DNA from: Diospyros lotus
Lineage: Eukaryota > Streptophyta > Magnoliopsida > Ericales > Ebenaceae
Direction of reading: 5' to 3'
NCBI RefSeq assembly: GCF_014633365.1
Contig: NC_068351.1
Location: 4,822,879-4,886,878, forward strand
DNA length: 64,000 nucleotides
Positions 40,343 to 53,532 of this stretch are shown piece after piece (positions within the stretch are counted from its first letter, which is position 1; every line of letters starts with the position of its first letter). The position numbers were made by a program, and so were the translations under genes. The notes under the pieces are model-generated. The model was not told the origin of the DNA, did no database searches, and worked only from the letters and a program-made list of their open reading frames with translations.

Positions 40343-40642
40343 TTATCCATTATTCTTGAAAGGGGTAATCTTGATCACCAATCCTGGAAAAACATCGTCA
40401 GGATCATGAATGTGTGGATTCTCTTCAACAATAAAAGGGTCTCCACATTTCTCACTAATAGTCTGCAAAGTCTCCCCCTCTCTCACCACATAAATCTCCT
40501 CGCATGGCCTGTTCGTGATGATGCTCTTCTTCTTCTTCACCGCCTCCATCTCGCACTCGCAGCAGCTCAAGACCAGCATTAGAGCTAGCAGGATGGCGCA
40601 GTGCCAGGAGACCCTGTCCGCCAATGCAGCGCGCACCATCAT
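40343..40642 (-). CDS. Small secreted LysM-domain protein
   Basis: 99 residues, intronless. A hydrophobic stretch at about 14-29 (CAILLALMLVLSCCEC) acts as signal peptide or anchor; a single LysM domain follows (about 49-93: IYVVREGETLQTISEKCGDP, NPHIHDPDDVFPGLVIKI). LysM domains bind GlcNAc-containing polymers such as chitin or peptidoglycan. Cys47 and Cys66 bracket the domain start and may form a disulfide. It resembles the short plant LysM proteins annotated as peptidoglycan-binding; unlike LysM receptor kinases it has no kinase and only one LysM. A role in symbiosis or defence is inference. Start could be Met1 or Met2. Confidence 0.85.
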   Translation of the reverse strand: MMVRAALADRVSWHCAILLALMLVLSCCECEMEAVKKKKSIITNRPCEEIYVVREGETLQTISEKCGDPFIVEENPHIHDPDDVFPGLVIKITPFKNNG

Positions 40643-40649
40643 CTATCAA

Positions 40650-41175
40650 ATGAGATCTTACTTGCCGAGAAAAAATCTAATGCAAATCATCTCAATTAAT
40701 AGGCTTTAAGGCCGTGGTCTAGAGGAGTAGGAGGTGCAGTCCTTTGTGTTGTAGGTAAGGATGGATTAGGCTCCTCCATTCAGTGTGGTAGGTAACTAAC
40801 CGCCAACGCAAGAAACGAGGGAAGAAAAATGGAATAATGCAACAAGGATTAGGTTCAACTGCTTTCATATGTATCTTAATGATTATGTAGTCTAATTATA
40901 TGTTAATATATTTGTAAAGTAAGATCTTGAGGCCTTGCAGAGGCTATTTTCTTGTTTTTTTTTTGTTTTTTATCTTATTCTCAGTGAGCAAATATTAAAA
41001 GAGTTATATCAGTATAAGTAAAAACAAAAAAACTTATTTTTTCTTATATTAATGAGTATTTTTTTCTATGTTAAAATTAAAAAAGAAAGAATACATCTAA
41101 TTATGAGAAAAGGGTATTAATCTTATATTGGCTTCTCGTTGATGTTAAATATCATAGCAAAATGGTGGCTTCTGG
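40650..41175. other. Upstream flank of the LysM gene
   Basis: No gene seen. AT-rich DNA that should hold the LysM promoter; no convincing TATA box was fixed. The gypsy element begins at its end. Confidence 0.5.
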
Positions 41176-41180
41176 AGAAG

Positions 41181-41546
41181 TGATAGGATCTCAAGAAAAT
41201 GGATAAAATTTCAATTAGTTCAAGAATTCATTGCTGGTTTGTCAACTCTCAATTACAGGAAACAAAGGTAAACTAGGAAAAGAAAGTAAAAAAATGGGCA
41301 TTCGAGAGACCCAGAACTCTCCTGTAACATCTACTCAATTTTTTCTCCTCTCTCTCTATCTTCTATTCCCTATTTATAGATTGTTATATTCCTTTCATAT
41401 CTGCATCTAGTTTGTTACACAAACCAACCAAGTTCCAATTCTATCATTGGTGCACATCCTAACTGTTACACAACCCAACTATGTTATCATCCTACCCTTG
41501 ACTCCTGAAGTGCCTTTGATAGGTCCGCAGCACCAGAGGCCTATAA
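41181..41546 (-). repeat. 3' LTR of the gypsy element
   Basis: 366 bases; preceded in the element by the purine-rich tract GGGAGGAAAGTAA (minus strand). Confidence 0.88.
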
Positions 41547-41807
41547 TTACTTTCCTCCCTAACTTTCACCTTGTTCTCAAGGTGAAAAGTGGAAAATTGC
41601 TGTTGAATTAGGCTATAGGGCTCCTAAGTAGCTTCCAACGATGGTAATCCCTTCCGTTGAATTAGAACATCCAATCCACGTAAATTACTTCATGTTCTTG
41701 GTCGGACTCCCAGCACTGCCTCTGGCTAGACCAACATCTCCAAATCTGCACTTAACTAACTGGGAATCTCCATAGTGGCTTTCAATACCCTCTTGGCTTC
41801 ACGTAGT

Positions 41808-44795
41808 TTAGGACACATGAAAAACGAGGTGAATGTTGCAATGTGATGGCAGCGTTAACTTGTAGGCTACAGGCCCCATCTCCTTTTCAATTACAAATGG
41901 ATCATAGAATCTAGGAGCCAATTTCTCATTTAAGCGAACAACCAATGTTTTTCTGCTATAGGGCCTTGGCTTCAGGTAAACTAAGTCCCCTACCTTGTAC
42001 TTCACCTCTCTTCTTTTCATATCTGTCCATTTCTTCATTACCACCTGGGCTCTTAATAGCTGTGCCTTAAGTTCCTCCAAAATGTGATCTCTTTCGATCA
42101 ATTGTTGCTCAACCATCAAAACAAGAGTGGATCCTCTTTCAACCCACAATATTGCTGGTGGTTTTTACCCATACACTGCCTAGAATGGGGTTATTCTCGA
42201 AACTGTATGTATGAAGTGTTATACCATAGTTTAGCCCAAGACAGCCACATATACCAAGCTTTAGGTTTGGAGGAAGCAAAACAGCATAGGTATGTTCCCA
42301 AGATCCTATTAAGCACCTCCATTTGGCCATCTGTTTGCGGGTGGTAAGTTGTGCTACGGTGGAGCTTGGTGCCTTGGAGACAAAACAATTCCTCCCAAAA
42401 TCTACTCATGAAAATCTTGTCCCTATCTGACACAATGGATCGTGAAAGACCATGAAGACTCACAACTTCTTTGATAAAAACCCTTGCCACCTCTCATGTT
42501 GTAAAAGGATGTTTTAAGTCCAATAAAATGTCCATACTTACTAAATCTATCAACCACCACCAAAATAAAATCCATTTTGCCCAACCTTGGTAAGCCCTCA
42601 ATGAAGTCCATAGCAATGTCATCCCAAATTTGATTTGGGATAGGAAAGAGTTGCAAGATCCCTCTTGGCTTTAGGGCCAAAAATTTGTTTTGTTGGCAAA
42701 CAACACAATTACTCACATATTGGTGGATGTCACGCTTCATTCCCAGCCAATAAACGTTAGCTGCAATCCTCTTGTAAGTTTTCAAAAATCTCGAGTGTCC
42801 TCCCACACTTCCATCGTGTCCCTCATGTAGTAGCAGAGAAATGAGAGAAGAGTCATTTGGTAGGTACAACCAACCCTTGTAAAGGAGGTGGTTGTCTACC
42901 AATTGAAAATTGGGTCTGGAGGAAGGATCAAGCTGAAGATCCCTGACAACCCTTTGCAGCCTCTCATCTTTTTTCTACTTCACGAGCCAATTGATCAAGC
43001 TGGAGCACCTTAAGAACTGTCAAGGCTAATAGGGCTACAGAGTGACGGATGCGGGACAGACCATTTGATGCCTTATTTTCCAATCAAGGGTGATATTGTA
43101 TCTCAAACTGAAATCCCATTAATTTCACCATCCACTTCTGATATTCTGAACTCACCAACCTTTGCTCCATTAGAAATTTGAGGCTCTTCTGATTAGTTCG
43201 AACAACAAACTTCCTTCCCAACAAGTAATGTCTCCATTTTTGCACCGCAAACACAATGGCCATCAATTCTTATTCATAAATCGATTTCCTCCTCCCTAAC
43301 TGATTAAAAGTATGGCTGAAATAAGCAATAAGTCTATGATCTTGCATTAAAATTGCCCCCATACCTTATCCCAATGCATCCGTTTCAACCACAAATGGAT
43401 TACCAAAATCCGACAAAACTAAAACAGGTAGCGACACCATTGCAGCCTTGAGCTGTTGGAAAGCTTGCTCGGCTGCCTCATCCTAGAAAAAATTATTCTT
43501 TCATAGTCGCTCTGTGAGAGACCATGCCAACCTGCCATAGCCCTTAACAAATCGCTTATAATACCTTGTGAGTCGAGAAAACCTCGCAATTCCTTTAACG
43601 TGGTAGGAGTGGGCCAATCTAACATAGCTTGTACCTTGCTACAATTAGCTAAAACCTTTTGTTGTGATATGATGTGGCCCAAATATTCAATTTCTAGCTA
43701 TCCAAACAAACACTTCTTCCTATAGGCAAAAAGTTGGTTATCTACCAACACTCTCAGAACACAACATAAATGCCGTGCATGTTGTTCAAAATGCCCGCTA
43801 AAAACCAATATATCATTAAAAAATACTAACACAAAATGCCTCAATTGCTCCCTGAAAATGTCATTCATAAGTGACTGAAACGTGGCTAGCGTATTCGTCA
43901 ATCCGAACAGCATAATGAGAAACTTGTAATGGCCTTCATGCGTCTTCAAGACAGTCTTCGGAACATCCTCAGCCTTGACTCGAATCTGATGATATCCAGA
44001 CTTAAGATCGAGTTTGGAAAAAATCGTGGCCCCATAAAACTCATCCAACAGCTCCTCGATCACCGAAATTGAAAACTTGCCAAGCACTGTCACCTTGTTC
44101 AAAGCCCTATAGTCCACACAAAAACACCACCCCCATTTTTTTTCTTGACAAGCAACACCGGACTAAAAAAATGGGTAAAACTCGGTTGTATAATCCCAGC
44201 TGCTAACATTTCTCCTACCATTTTCTCGATCTCATTTTTCTGTAGGTAAGGGTAACGATAGCCGCACACTGACCGGTATAGTGCCTGGAAGTAGATTGAT
44301 TGCATAGTCTTTTTCTGGAAGGAGGCAGCCCCTCCGGTATTGTGAACACCCCTTCAAACTCAACCAATACCTCATTTAGGAACAACGGAACTTTTACCTG
44401 ACATTCATTGAATTCTGATGCTATCATTCCTAGTTCTAGCAACATTCCTTCTCCATTCTCCTTGAAGGCCTTCATCATAGCCTTCAGGAATACCAAGCTT
44501 TTGCTCAAGCGCTAGGGTCTCCTTGCAAAGTCATGGCTAATCCCCTAACCTGAAACTTCATAGTTAAGGCCTTCTAATCCACACTCATCTTCCCCATTGC
44601 CGCTAGCCATTTCATCCCAAGAATTACATCAGAGCTACCCAACTCCAAGGGCAGGAAATCTTCCACAATTTGCAAATTTTGGAGGATAAGCTTTACCCCT
44701 TTACAAATTCCCGCCCCTTGTACTGCCACTCCAGTCCCCATGATCACCCTATACCCTATTGTTTCCATCTTATACAAGCCCAACTGTTGCACCAA
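41808..44795 (-). pseudogene. Gypsy pol: protease, RT, RNase H, integrase in fragments
   Basis: Pieces in order on the minus strand: protease region 44574-44795 (GSSDVILGMKWLAAMG); RT 43698-44305 ([49 protein letters not shown]); RNase H 43084-43300 ([18 protein letters not shown]); integrase 42139-42902 with the zinc-binding HEGHDGSVGGHSRFLKTYKR and CVVCQQNK, the core MDFIEGLP...VVDRFSKYGHF and [14 protein letters not shown]-terminal part 41808-42149 (VGDLVYLKPRPYS). The RT catalytic FxDD is FFNDIL: the first Asp is Asn (AAT, 43816-43818). Stops and shifts separate nearly every piece. Confidence 0.9.
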
Positions 44796-45207
44796 ATCTA
44801 TTGCAATGAAATTGTGGGTGGCTCATCCGTCAATGAGTACCACTACTGGTTACCCCTCTATGTCTCTTTTGAGCTTCATAGTTTGTGGTGTGGTTGATCC
44901 AACTACCGAATTCATGGAGAGATCAATGACCTCCCCCCTTACCTCGGCTCTCTTGCGATCTCTTCCAATGTTTCTCCCCCATCTACCTCATCTTCTACCT
45001 CTTCATTGTATATCATCATCACTTGCAACTCCTTGTTTTTGCACTTATGGCCTATAGTATACTTCTCATCGCACCAAAAGCATAGGCCCTTATCCCTTTT
45101 TGTCTTTCACTCAGCCTCGCTGAGCCGCTTGAATGATGGGTTATCCCTCTCCCAATGGCTTATGGTCAATAGGGATTAGGAGGACTGACCGTCGTTTGTT
45201 TTTGGGG

Positions 45208-45594
45208 CTATTGTGAGGGTGGCAAAACTCCCCCTCGCTGGTAAGTCAAAGCTGGGTTCAGCATGGCCTGTCTCTTATTCGACCCTAATCCACCCGCACC
45301 TCCTTGAACCACCTGATTCCACTCTTCTATACGTTGAGCTAAGTCCATCATCTGCTCTAAACCCCTCGGCCTTAATACCCTCAACTCGTCCTTGATATCA
45401 GGTTCCAATCCATTGATGAAATGCCTCTCCAGCATGGCTTTCGGCAGGTTTTCAAGGGGCAATGCCAATCCTCGAAGCATTGGTGGTACTCCTTGACAGT
45501 TCCTTTCTACTGGAGGGCTAGAAAACGTTCTTCGACGGAGCTTTCTTGGGTGGGTCAGAAGTGGCTCCTTAACAAGAACTTGAAGTCTTCCCAA
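45208..45594 (-). pseudogene. Gypsy gag fragment
   Basis: GLALPLENLPKAMLERHFINGLEP and DELRVLRPRGLEQMMDLAQR are standard gypsy gag (retrotrans_gag) wording. Stops on both sides; the rest of gag up to 46088 is decayed. Confidence 0.82.
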
Positions 45595-46097
45595 TTCTTA
45601 ATCCTTCACCGCTTCTCCTCCCATTGAAACCACGAAAGTGCCACACCCTCCAAACACAGTGTTGTTGTGTCTATCTTCTCCTCGTTAGTCAGCCCATTCA
45701 CTACAAAGTATCTATCGACTCGGAATATCCAGCCGTTGGGATCTTCGCCTTCAAAAATGGGCATCTCCAACCGTCGCTCTCAGATTTTCGGCCTCCAACC
45801 CCCTCGGAACCCCCTACTTCCACTCATCGCACCCCTATTTTCGGCGTTGATCCTGACCGAATTATGGGGGTTGACTTCCAAGCTTCTCATTGTTCTTTCT
45901 CTTCCTTTCCTGCTCTTCCCACCTCATTCTCATCCAAGCAAACTATTCCAATAAGCTCGCTACATTATTCTCCACCGATTGAACCCCTCCCCTCGTGGCG
46001 TTTACACCCCGTTGCATACCTTTCATCCTCCCTTCCAATTCACCTACTCAGTCAGTCAGGTTCACCATTAGAATCGGTGATGCTCTGATACCAAAGT

Positions 46098-46477
46098 TGA
46101 TAGAATCTCAAGAAAATAGATAGAATTCCGATTAGTTCAAGAATTCATTGTTGGTTTGTCAACTCCCGATTACAAAAAACAAAGGTAAACAAAGAAAAAA
46201 AAATAAAAGAATGGGCATTTGAGAGGGGCCCAAAACTCTCTTATAGCTTCTATTTTAATTTTTCCTCCTCTCCCTCACTCTTCTATTCCCTATTTATAGG
46301 TTGTTATTCTCCCTCCATAATCGCATCTGGTTATGAACATACAAACCAGCCAAATTTCAATTCTACTCTTGGTGCACATGTTGGCTGTTATGGCTGTTAT
46401 GCAACCCAATTGTGTTACCATCCTTCCCTTGACTCCTAAAACGCCTTTGGTAGGTCCGTAACACTAAAGGCCTATCA
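46098..46477 (-). repeat. 5' LTR of the gypsy element
   Basis: 380 bases; next to the primer binding site at 46083-46094. Confidence 0.88.
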
Positions 46478-46482
46478 AGAAC

Positions 46483-47270
46483 CCCCTTAAGAGAGGTGAA
46501 TGATGTTTGATACTACTTCCTATGAACAAATAAATCTTGTATATAGAATTTCACATAAAATAACATAACTAATTAATGAAAAAACATTAAAGAATATCCA
46601 TTATAATAACTCGGTCTATAATAATGATAAAGTAAAATAATATGCAAAATATTATACAAAAATCATGATTAAAATAGTTTAAGCATTGCAATAAAAAAAG
46701 ATAAGTTAATCAAAATAAGATAATTTGTAAAAAAATCGTAATTATAAAAATGCCACTACACCATTTATTCTTTTGGGGAAAATCTTCTTCAGTATGACTT
46801 GAAGATTTATGATGCCCCGCTCATTTTAACAGTTACGAGGGAAAAAAGGAACATAAATGGAACAAACCAACCAATATTTTGGCATCAACAGATGAGTAAA
46901 GCTTCCCCTGTAGCAAGCCTTAATAAAATCACACTAGGTGAATTGTTCTAAAATTTTGTTTCCCCATTTGCCTCTAGCAAAAGCGAATCCAGGTTTCATG
47001 CACCCCATTGATTTAATTAATGGCAACATTTCATCAAGATCAAGAGGCACATCAACATCATGAAATTGAAATTTTTAACAGGATAGGATTGCTGTCACTC
47101 AGGTAATGAGCTTACATATTTCTTGAAGTACAGCAAATTTTGAGCAATGGGTGGCCACCTAATTTTGGGTCTCTGCTGTTGCACTTTGGGATTTCACTTG
47201 GCCTAGAAAAGAACTAAAGAGCATTTCAAGAAATATCTTCGTGCAGCAGACACCGCAATTTGCAAGGCAT
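46483..47270. other. Gene-free gap, 3' flank of the uridine nucleosidase gene
   Basis: AT-rich and without coding signal; the part nearest 47270 should be the 3' UTR of the nucleosidase gene. Confidence 0.6.
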
Positions 47271-50200
47271 TCATGGTTTCATCAACAATTCCAAAATGTA
47301 ATCCCTAACTTCATCCACATTGACCGTCCAAGCAACTGAAACAGGGGAGTGACCAGTCCATGGATTGCTTGAATTCCATCTGCACCATGATATTATTATG
47401 AAGTATTAGGAAAAAAAAAAATCAAAAATGTTATGGAGCCGAAGAGCATCTTAATTTGGACGTACTTTTTCAGTCCTTGGTCCATCAGTGTGTGGCCCAC
47501 ACACAAGCCCTGTGTCTCAACACGGACAACCCCTTTCTTGAATGTAAATAGATCTGGCCGAACTAGGGCCACAAAGCTGACCGGGTCATGAAGGAAAATC
47601 CCTGAATTTATCAACTTCAAATTGTTATTTCAGTGAAGTTAACTGAAGTAGCTCAAGAAGTATGACTATCCGAATTAAGTAACCAGTTACGACTAATTTT
47701 AACTATTGAATAGATTACCATACACTCCATCAGATGCCACATGCCAATCTCTATAGAATTTACACATATTGCTTATAATCTGAGCGTGTCTTCCTTTAGA
47801 AAGCCTCAATTTCTCAAGGTCATCATCTGAAACCATAATGAAGCTTCAACTTATACAAGACTATATTCAACAAAAGCCCATACAGGACAAACTTGAACAA
47901 GACAAGTTGATTCAAGACCTGTCATTTTGACTTGTGTTGTAATGTTAATGCCAACAACAGAAATATTTGCCCCGCATGTAAATACAACATCAGCTGCTTC
48001 TGGGTCCCCATAGATCTGCAAGGAAAAGTAACTGTGTATTTCTTTCTGCATTGAAATGAGGTTGAATTTGACTGACTGAAACCAAAACATTTGCATATCC
48101 CAACTGGAGGTGCTTAGTGCCATACGTGTGCTTGCAAGAGTTTATGTACCGAGCAAGAACTCTACTTTAATTCATTTTTTATTTTCATGAACAAGCTAGA
48201 GAACATGAATCAGCCTCACAAAAGGTAGGATAATAAATGTGCTTCGCAATAGTAGGCCTAAACCGAACTTACTAGAAAACAAAAAAGCAAACTTGAAGTC
48301 TTTTTTCGCACACACTCCTTTTTGGCTTTTATTCGAAGGAGAGTCTGGGTTTTTGAAATGATAGTTTTTTGAAGAGGAGGCAGCTGAGGAGCATATACTC
48401 CCAAAATCTCAAAAGATTAATCTACAAGACAATTCTAAGATATAATGAGAATGTCCTTTTTCCACCATTTTATGAGGTAATGAACTAGTCTTAAGTCACT
48501 TACATTTGCTTCAGCAGCAGGATTGACATTTCCTAGTGCAAAGAAAGATCCGCCAAGGATGACCACTCTTTTCACCTTGCTTGCAAAGGTTGAATCCCTT
48601 TTCACTGCCTGTTAAATGAATGCATTTCTTATTAACAATAAAAAGGACATAAAAACAATGCAATTTTAGTGGAAGCGAACAGAAGGGAAAAAGTTGCACT
48701 AACCAAAGCCAAATTTGTCAATGGTCCTAGTGCTAGTATAGATACTTCACCAGGATGTTGAGAAACCATATCTACTAAAAATTCTGATGCTGTATTCTCA
48801 ATTTTCTTGGATTTTGGAGGTGGTAAAAATATGTTCCCTAATCCATCTGAACCATGAACGAAGTCTGCAACACGTGGTTTTCCCCCCTGTTTCAAAATTC
48901 TATAGATGTTAAACTGATGTGAAGTATAATGGCATTCTGAATGGGGCTGTGAGAAGCCATTTTAAGTCAGTAAAAAATTAGTATATTGCACAAGTCAAAT
49001 GCTATATACCACTTTCTTATATCTCGGAACTACCAAATCATATACCGCCACATTAGGATAATCAGGCAGTAGCATTAGAAAGTAATGTAATGGTTATAAA
49101 GGATGTGACCAGACATATGTTTCACCTTGAAATACGAAGGATATGACCTAAGTAAAGAATTGGTTATAGCAAGACAAATGCTCTCCATGACACTGTCAAT
49201 TCACTTTCTCAGCTAACCAGCTATCTGAAACCTATTATCACCCAAGCCGACATAGCATACACCCAAGCCTTCAGTATTACCAATGATCCCTAAAGGGCAG
49301 GGCACACCATTTGGCATGCCCAACATGTACACCTAAGTGCCCAAAAAGTACCCACGTTTAATTGTGGGACCCTGAATAAGTTGTCCATGCTTCCTAGTTA
49401 GCAAAACAGCAATTGGACGGTAAAAGGAAGAAAGGCAGATTTTCCCTCCCTAGAGTTGACGTTAATTGAAATTTCTCTAGCGTACCAATTTAAAACAGAT
49501 CATCAGAATTGGGTTTTGCAAAAGAAAAAGACTGATTAGTCACCATTCCCCTGAGCAACGGACTGGTTACACCTTTATCTAAACCTAAAGGTGATAGCAC
49601 ATATTTCCTATCAAGAAACTATAACATAAATCAAAATCAAGAGCTTAAATTATATGTAGATGTGCCAACAATCATTGTGATGTCCACATAATAATGTAAG
49701 CATGAATGCTTCTTTATCAAAATAAAAATGATATTCGTGTCCTCAAGCACATAAACATGCAAAGGAATCAGCTCACCAACAAATTTTACAAGTTGAATAC
49801 AGAAGCGGTTACCTTTAGAGGCTCAGAGCTACCTTCTGCAACGGGAAGACCGGGACATCCTGCAATCTCACACTATTCTTTTGCGCATCAAAAATAGTAA
49901 TTGATCACAAACATGTTCAACGAAGACTGGTTACCATAAAACACACAGTATAGAAATGACATTAACAGAATACATACCAGAAGCAGCGCATTGCGAGTGG
50001 CATCCTCTGTAGCAGTATTACCAAATACTGTGGTTAAGCCCAAGATCTCCAACTGTGGACTTTGAAAAGCCAAGAAGATTGCCATGCTATCATCTGTAAA
50101 TCAATAAAACACCAATGACCAAAGTATATATTTTTTTAAAAAAAATTCTAGTGTAAATCAATAAAATGGCCAAGCATCTATAGAATCAAAGTATTTTTTA

Positions 50201-50897
50201 AATCCCTGAACTCAATAACATGGAGAACTTTGTATGGACACCATTCTTTTCTTCTTCTTTTTTTTTTTTTTTTTCCTTTTCGCTATAACTGCATTCTTTT
50301 CAGAAATAGACAGGACCAATTGAACTGACTTTTTCCGTTCATTTTGGAAACGAAAATAAGAGGACGAACTTTCAGAAATAGCAGGCATTTTTGCTGCCAC
50401 TTAACCATCCTGTAATACAGGACGTAACCATACAACCAGCCGTACAACTAACAACAATTCCAAACAAATGAAGCTTCTTTTCTCCAAGCTTCATCTGGTG
50501 GGTTGCTAAGAAAACTTGAATCCCTACAACTATTAAGAATTCTTCTCCGATCTCCAAAGAAAGCACGAATCTTAACTGGGAAACTCACAAAACCTCACAC
50601 AACACAACACAGAAATTCATCCAAACAACCACATTACAGATAAACTCGAAACTTTCAACAACTTTTTACAGCCATATACAATCCCTCAACCAAAAAATAA
50701 TTAAAAACAAACAAAAGGGCAAGAAAATAAACCAATGTAGGGCATGCATATTATTTACGAAAAAGGCGAAATGCTCACTTACCAACACCAGGATCCGTAT
50801 CTATAATGATCTTCTCCTTGCCGGAAACGTGAAAACCCAGTCCTTCCTTTCCGCCGGCAGCGAAACCCCCGCGGGAATTCGACATCGGAGACGCCAT
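47271..50897 (-). CDS. URH1: Uridine nucleosidase (inosine-uridine preferring nucleoside hydrolase)
   Basis: Cytosolic hydrolase that splits uridine (and related ribonucleosides) to base and ribose in pyrimidine and purine salvage/breakdown. Nine exons give 342 residues: 50783-50897, 49978-50093, 49813-49872, 48704-48886, 48504-48608, 47919-48015, 47719-47826, 47466-47601, 47271-47379; all are GT-AG and in phase. The calcium-binding Asp cluster DTDPGVDD lies at 33-40; FGNTATEDATRNALLL, VHGSDGLGN, ILALGPLTNLALA, NIYGDPEAADVVF and the HDP motif (FLHDPVSFVAL) follow, ending WNSSNPWTGHSPVSVAW. All catalytic features are present and the length is normal. URH1 and URH2 of Arabidopsis are close and I cannot separate them firmly. 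The ATG at 50897 is the first in frame. Confidence 0.94.
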
Positions 50898-50959
50898 CGC
50901 CGTCTCCCGCTACAAGGGTTTCGGAAGTTGGGATCCCTGAAACACGCAAATCAGGATTG

Positions 50960-51125
50960 AACAGTCAAGCCAATACAAGTTCACAAACGTGCAGTATTAG
51001 TGAAACGAGATTGGATTCAGTATCGGTTTGTAGGGACGACCAGGCTTATGCAACACGGAAACAGCTCACCTGCTTTTCTAGCCCACCACCAGCCGCCTCC
51101 ACAAACCCATTAATATACTCAAACA

Positions 51126-51159
<34 letters not shown>

Positions 51160-53519
51160 CATATTGAGAGAGAGAGAGAGAGAGAGAGGGTTTGCCGCTG
51201 GTGCTGAGTAGGCACGAAGAAGACGAGGAAAAGCTTTGGACCTTTGGTGTAATTTGGGGATTGGCCCAAGGAGCGATGGGATCTCATTGCGTGTACCGTT
51301 GTAATTCCACAAGCAAGATATAATTTTTGTTCTTACTTGACCTTTTGTTCCTTCTTTTCTTTTTTTATAAAGAATAATGGTTAAATTAAGCTTGTAATTA
51401 GGTTTGATTTTCAGATCCAATTGTAATATTCTAACTAAAATTTGTGGTTTAAATATTAAATTATATATATAAATATTTTTTAAATAATATTGTAAATACC
51501 CTTAATACAATTTTTTTTTTAATTTTGATATAAAATTTATTATTTGAATTTGTGAGTCCCAATTAACTCTGAATTTTGACCAAAAAATAAAAGAACCAGA
51601 AATAATATTCAATGTAATTTTTAAATAACAACACTTGAAATTCAGATATTAGTTTACAGATTTCAAATTACATAAAAATTTCTCTATCTAAATGTATTTG
51701 TAAGGTGTTGGTGTCCTTTTACTTCTCACATACGAAAATGTGATGTAAGTTAGTTTGAAATTGTGATTTTGCTAATTTTGTGTGCTCACAAAATTCGGCC
51801 TAAGGGAGTGTGCTTGCCTTGTCACCAATGTGACTTTTCCAATGAGCTTTCCCATTTATGCCTAATTAAGATCAGATTTTGTCATTTTGAACTCCTCTTT
51901 GTCCCTTCTTATTCTCTATCTTATCTATCTTTGAGAGAGAAATTTTCGGTAAGCCCCACGTCATGTAACTAACCAACTCACTTCCTCAAATTAACGTTTG
52001 ATCACATTTTCTTGTTACATCCGCCAAATTTTTATTAAGAAAAGAATAATAATATTCTCAACAAAAAATTCTTACCCAAAAATAAAAAATTAAAAAATAA
52101 TAATAATAAAGCAATGCCTATAAGGATGCTTGAGCTTGGGATCAACAAATCTAAATATATCATCAATGGAATAACATGCACGTGAGGTGGGTAATATGGG
52201 GCCAAGCTTCATCACCGCAGGCCATGTGCTCGACATGCACCAACATATGCACCTGCACCACATGTCAAAAATTATTTTTTAAGGGAAAGCTATCGCATCA
52301 CGGCAGATTGTGCAGCTTAAGCAGCTCATTATAAAACTTCTATATGCATGTTTTTCTTCATTCACGAATCCCCCCAGTTCCAAATACAACACACACGTTC
52401 AGTCATTTGCTAAATTCTTGGGCCGCACAGCCAAGACGCAGTTCGTTATCAGTACTATTTGAGCCCCCTTCTACACTTATCTTTTAGATTCCAGGGGCGA
52501 AGTGTAAAAAGTAAGAACCCCCCAAAAAGACGACATAACAGCCGAAGACGCGCTGTAAAAAAACAATGTAACCCAAAAAGATGCTGCGTAGAAGTTACTA
52601 AAAACACAAAGATGGGATGCACACTTTAAAAGCAAAAGGCGCACGCACCACAAGATTCCTCAAAATTGCCCCCCTAATATTTTCAGTTCTTTCTGTTCTG
52701 GGCTAGTCCCAAAAACTGATGGGTCACACGGCAAAGGAAAACTTTAGCCAGAGACATTATATCAGAGTTGTTACATACAATCTTTATCCAAGAAACATCA
52801 TGAGTTCATAACCAAGCAGGTTTTCTCGATCTCCATCCATTTCTATTTGTACATCACTACTGCCATGAAACATCATATCCATAAACCAAACTAACCTATA
52901 TTGCCTTGATAGTATTCCAACAGTTGGGTAAATGTACCATCAAAATTTAGACTGGACTGGCCACTATGAATAGGACCCGTTTTACAATTGTCTTCTGTGG
53001 ATTAAGGGTTCTATCGCACTGAAGCAACTGAAGATAAGATCAAACTGAGTTGCGGTTGAGTACGTCCCTGGAGGACGGCAAGAGATTTCAAAGACACCAG
53101 ATCTGACTTTCTGCAGTTTCTTCATGCTTGTCCAATTGCAACAAGCTAAGGCACCGACTTGGCTTCCTTGACTAGTTATTTCAAACCCCCCCCCAAAAAA
53201 AAAAAAAAAAGAAAAAAAAAAACCAGTTTTATGCTACACGCCAAGTGACAAATCCACCTGTGACACCATCACCTGCTTCCTTTGAGAAACTTAACCTGTG
53301 AAAAAAGTTACGGGACTATGTTCAAAAGTTTGCCCAGAAATGCTATATGAATATGCAACAGCTTCCACACAAATGGGAAACAGATTCCTCATAAAATTAT
53401 TTTGAGACAAAAATAAAAATAAAAAACTGAAAGCAACACAATTTGCCAAAAAACAATTTGGCTGACCATTTTCAGCCATCATACGGACTTCCCTTTTCTC
53501 TTTCAGTGTAATGGAAATT
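50960..53519. other. Gene-free intergenic region
   Basis: Contains a compound microsatellite (51126-51189), a homopolymer patch CCCC...AAAA at about 53187-53222 and otherwise AT-rich DNA. No gene recognised. 50900-51200 should hold the promoter of the nucleosidase gene. Confidence 0.6.
51126..51189. repeat. Compound microsatellite (GT)n(AT)n...(GA)n
   Basis: About 13 GT units run into a short TA stretch, then about 8 GA units. It lies some 230-290 bases upstream of the nucleosidase ATG. Confidence 0.92.
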
Positions 53520-53532
53520 ACCACGGCACTCC

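Larger units (their letters stand above)
41181..46477 (-). mobile_element. Ty3/gypsy LTR retrotransposon, old and disabled
   Basis: LTRs at 41181-41546 and 46098-46477 (TGATAGRATCTCAAG...GGCCTATMA) are clearly related but diverged by roughly 15% by eye. Primer binding site TGGTATCAGAGC on the minus strand abuts the LTR at 46083-46094. Flanks AGAAG (41176-41180) and AGAAC (46478-46482) look like a 5-bp duplication with one change. Gag, protease, reverse transcriptase, RNase H and integrase follow in gypsy order, with integrase after RNase H, broken by many stops and shifts. The C-terminal region after integrase has the VGDLVYLK and PRFYDPF motifs usual in chromovirus-like elements; a chromodomain is not clearly visible. 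Confidence 0.93.

Noticed and set aside
53187..53222. C-run followed by A-run as a second SINE or retro tail
   Set aside because: No flanking direct repeats and no recognisable body.
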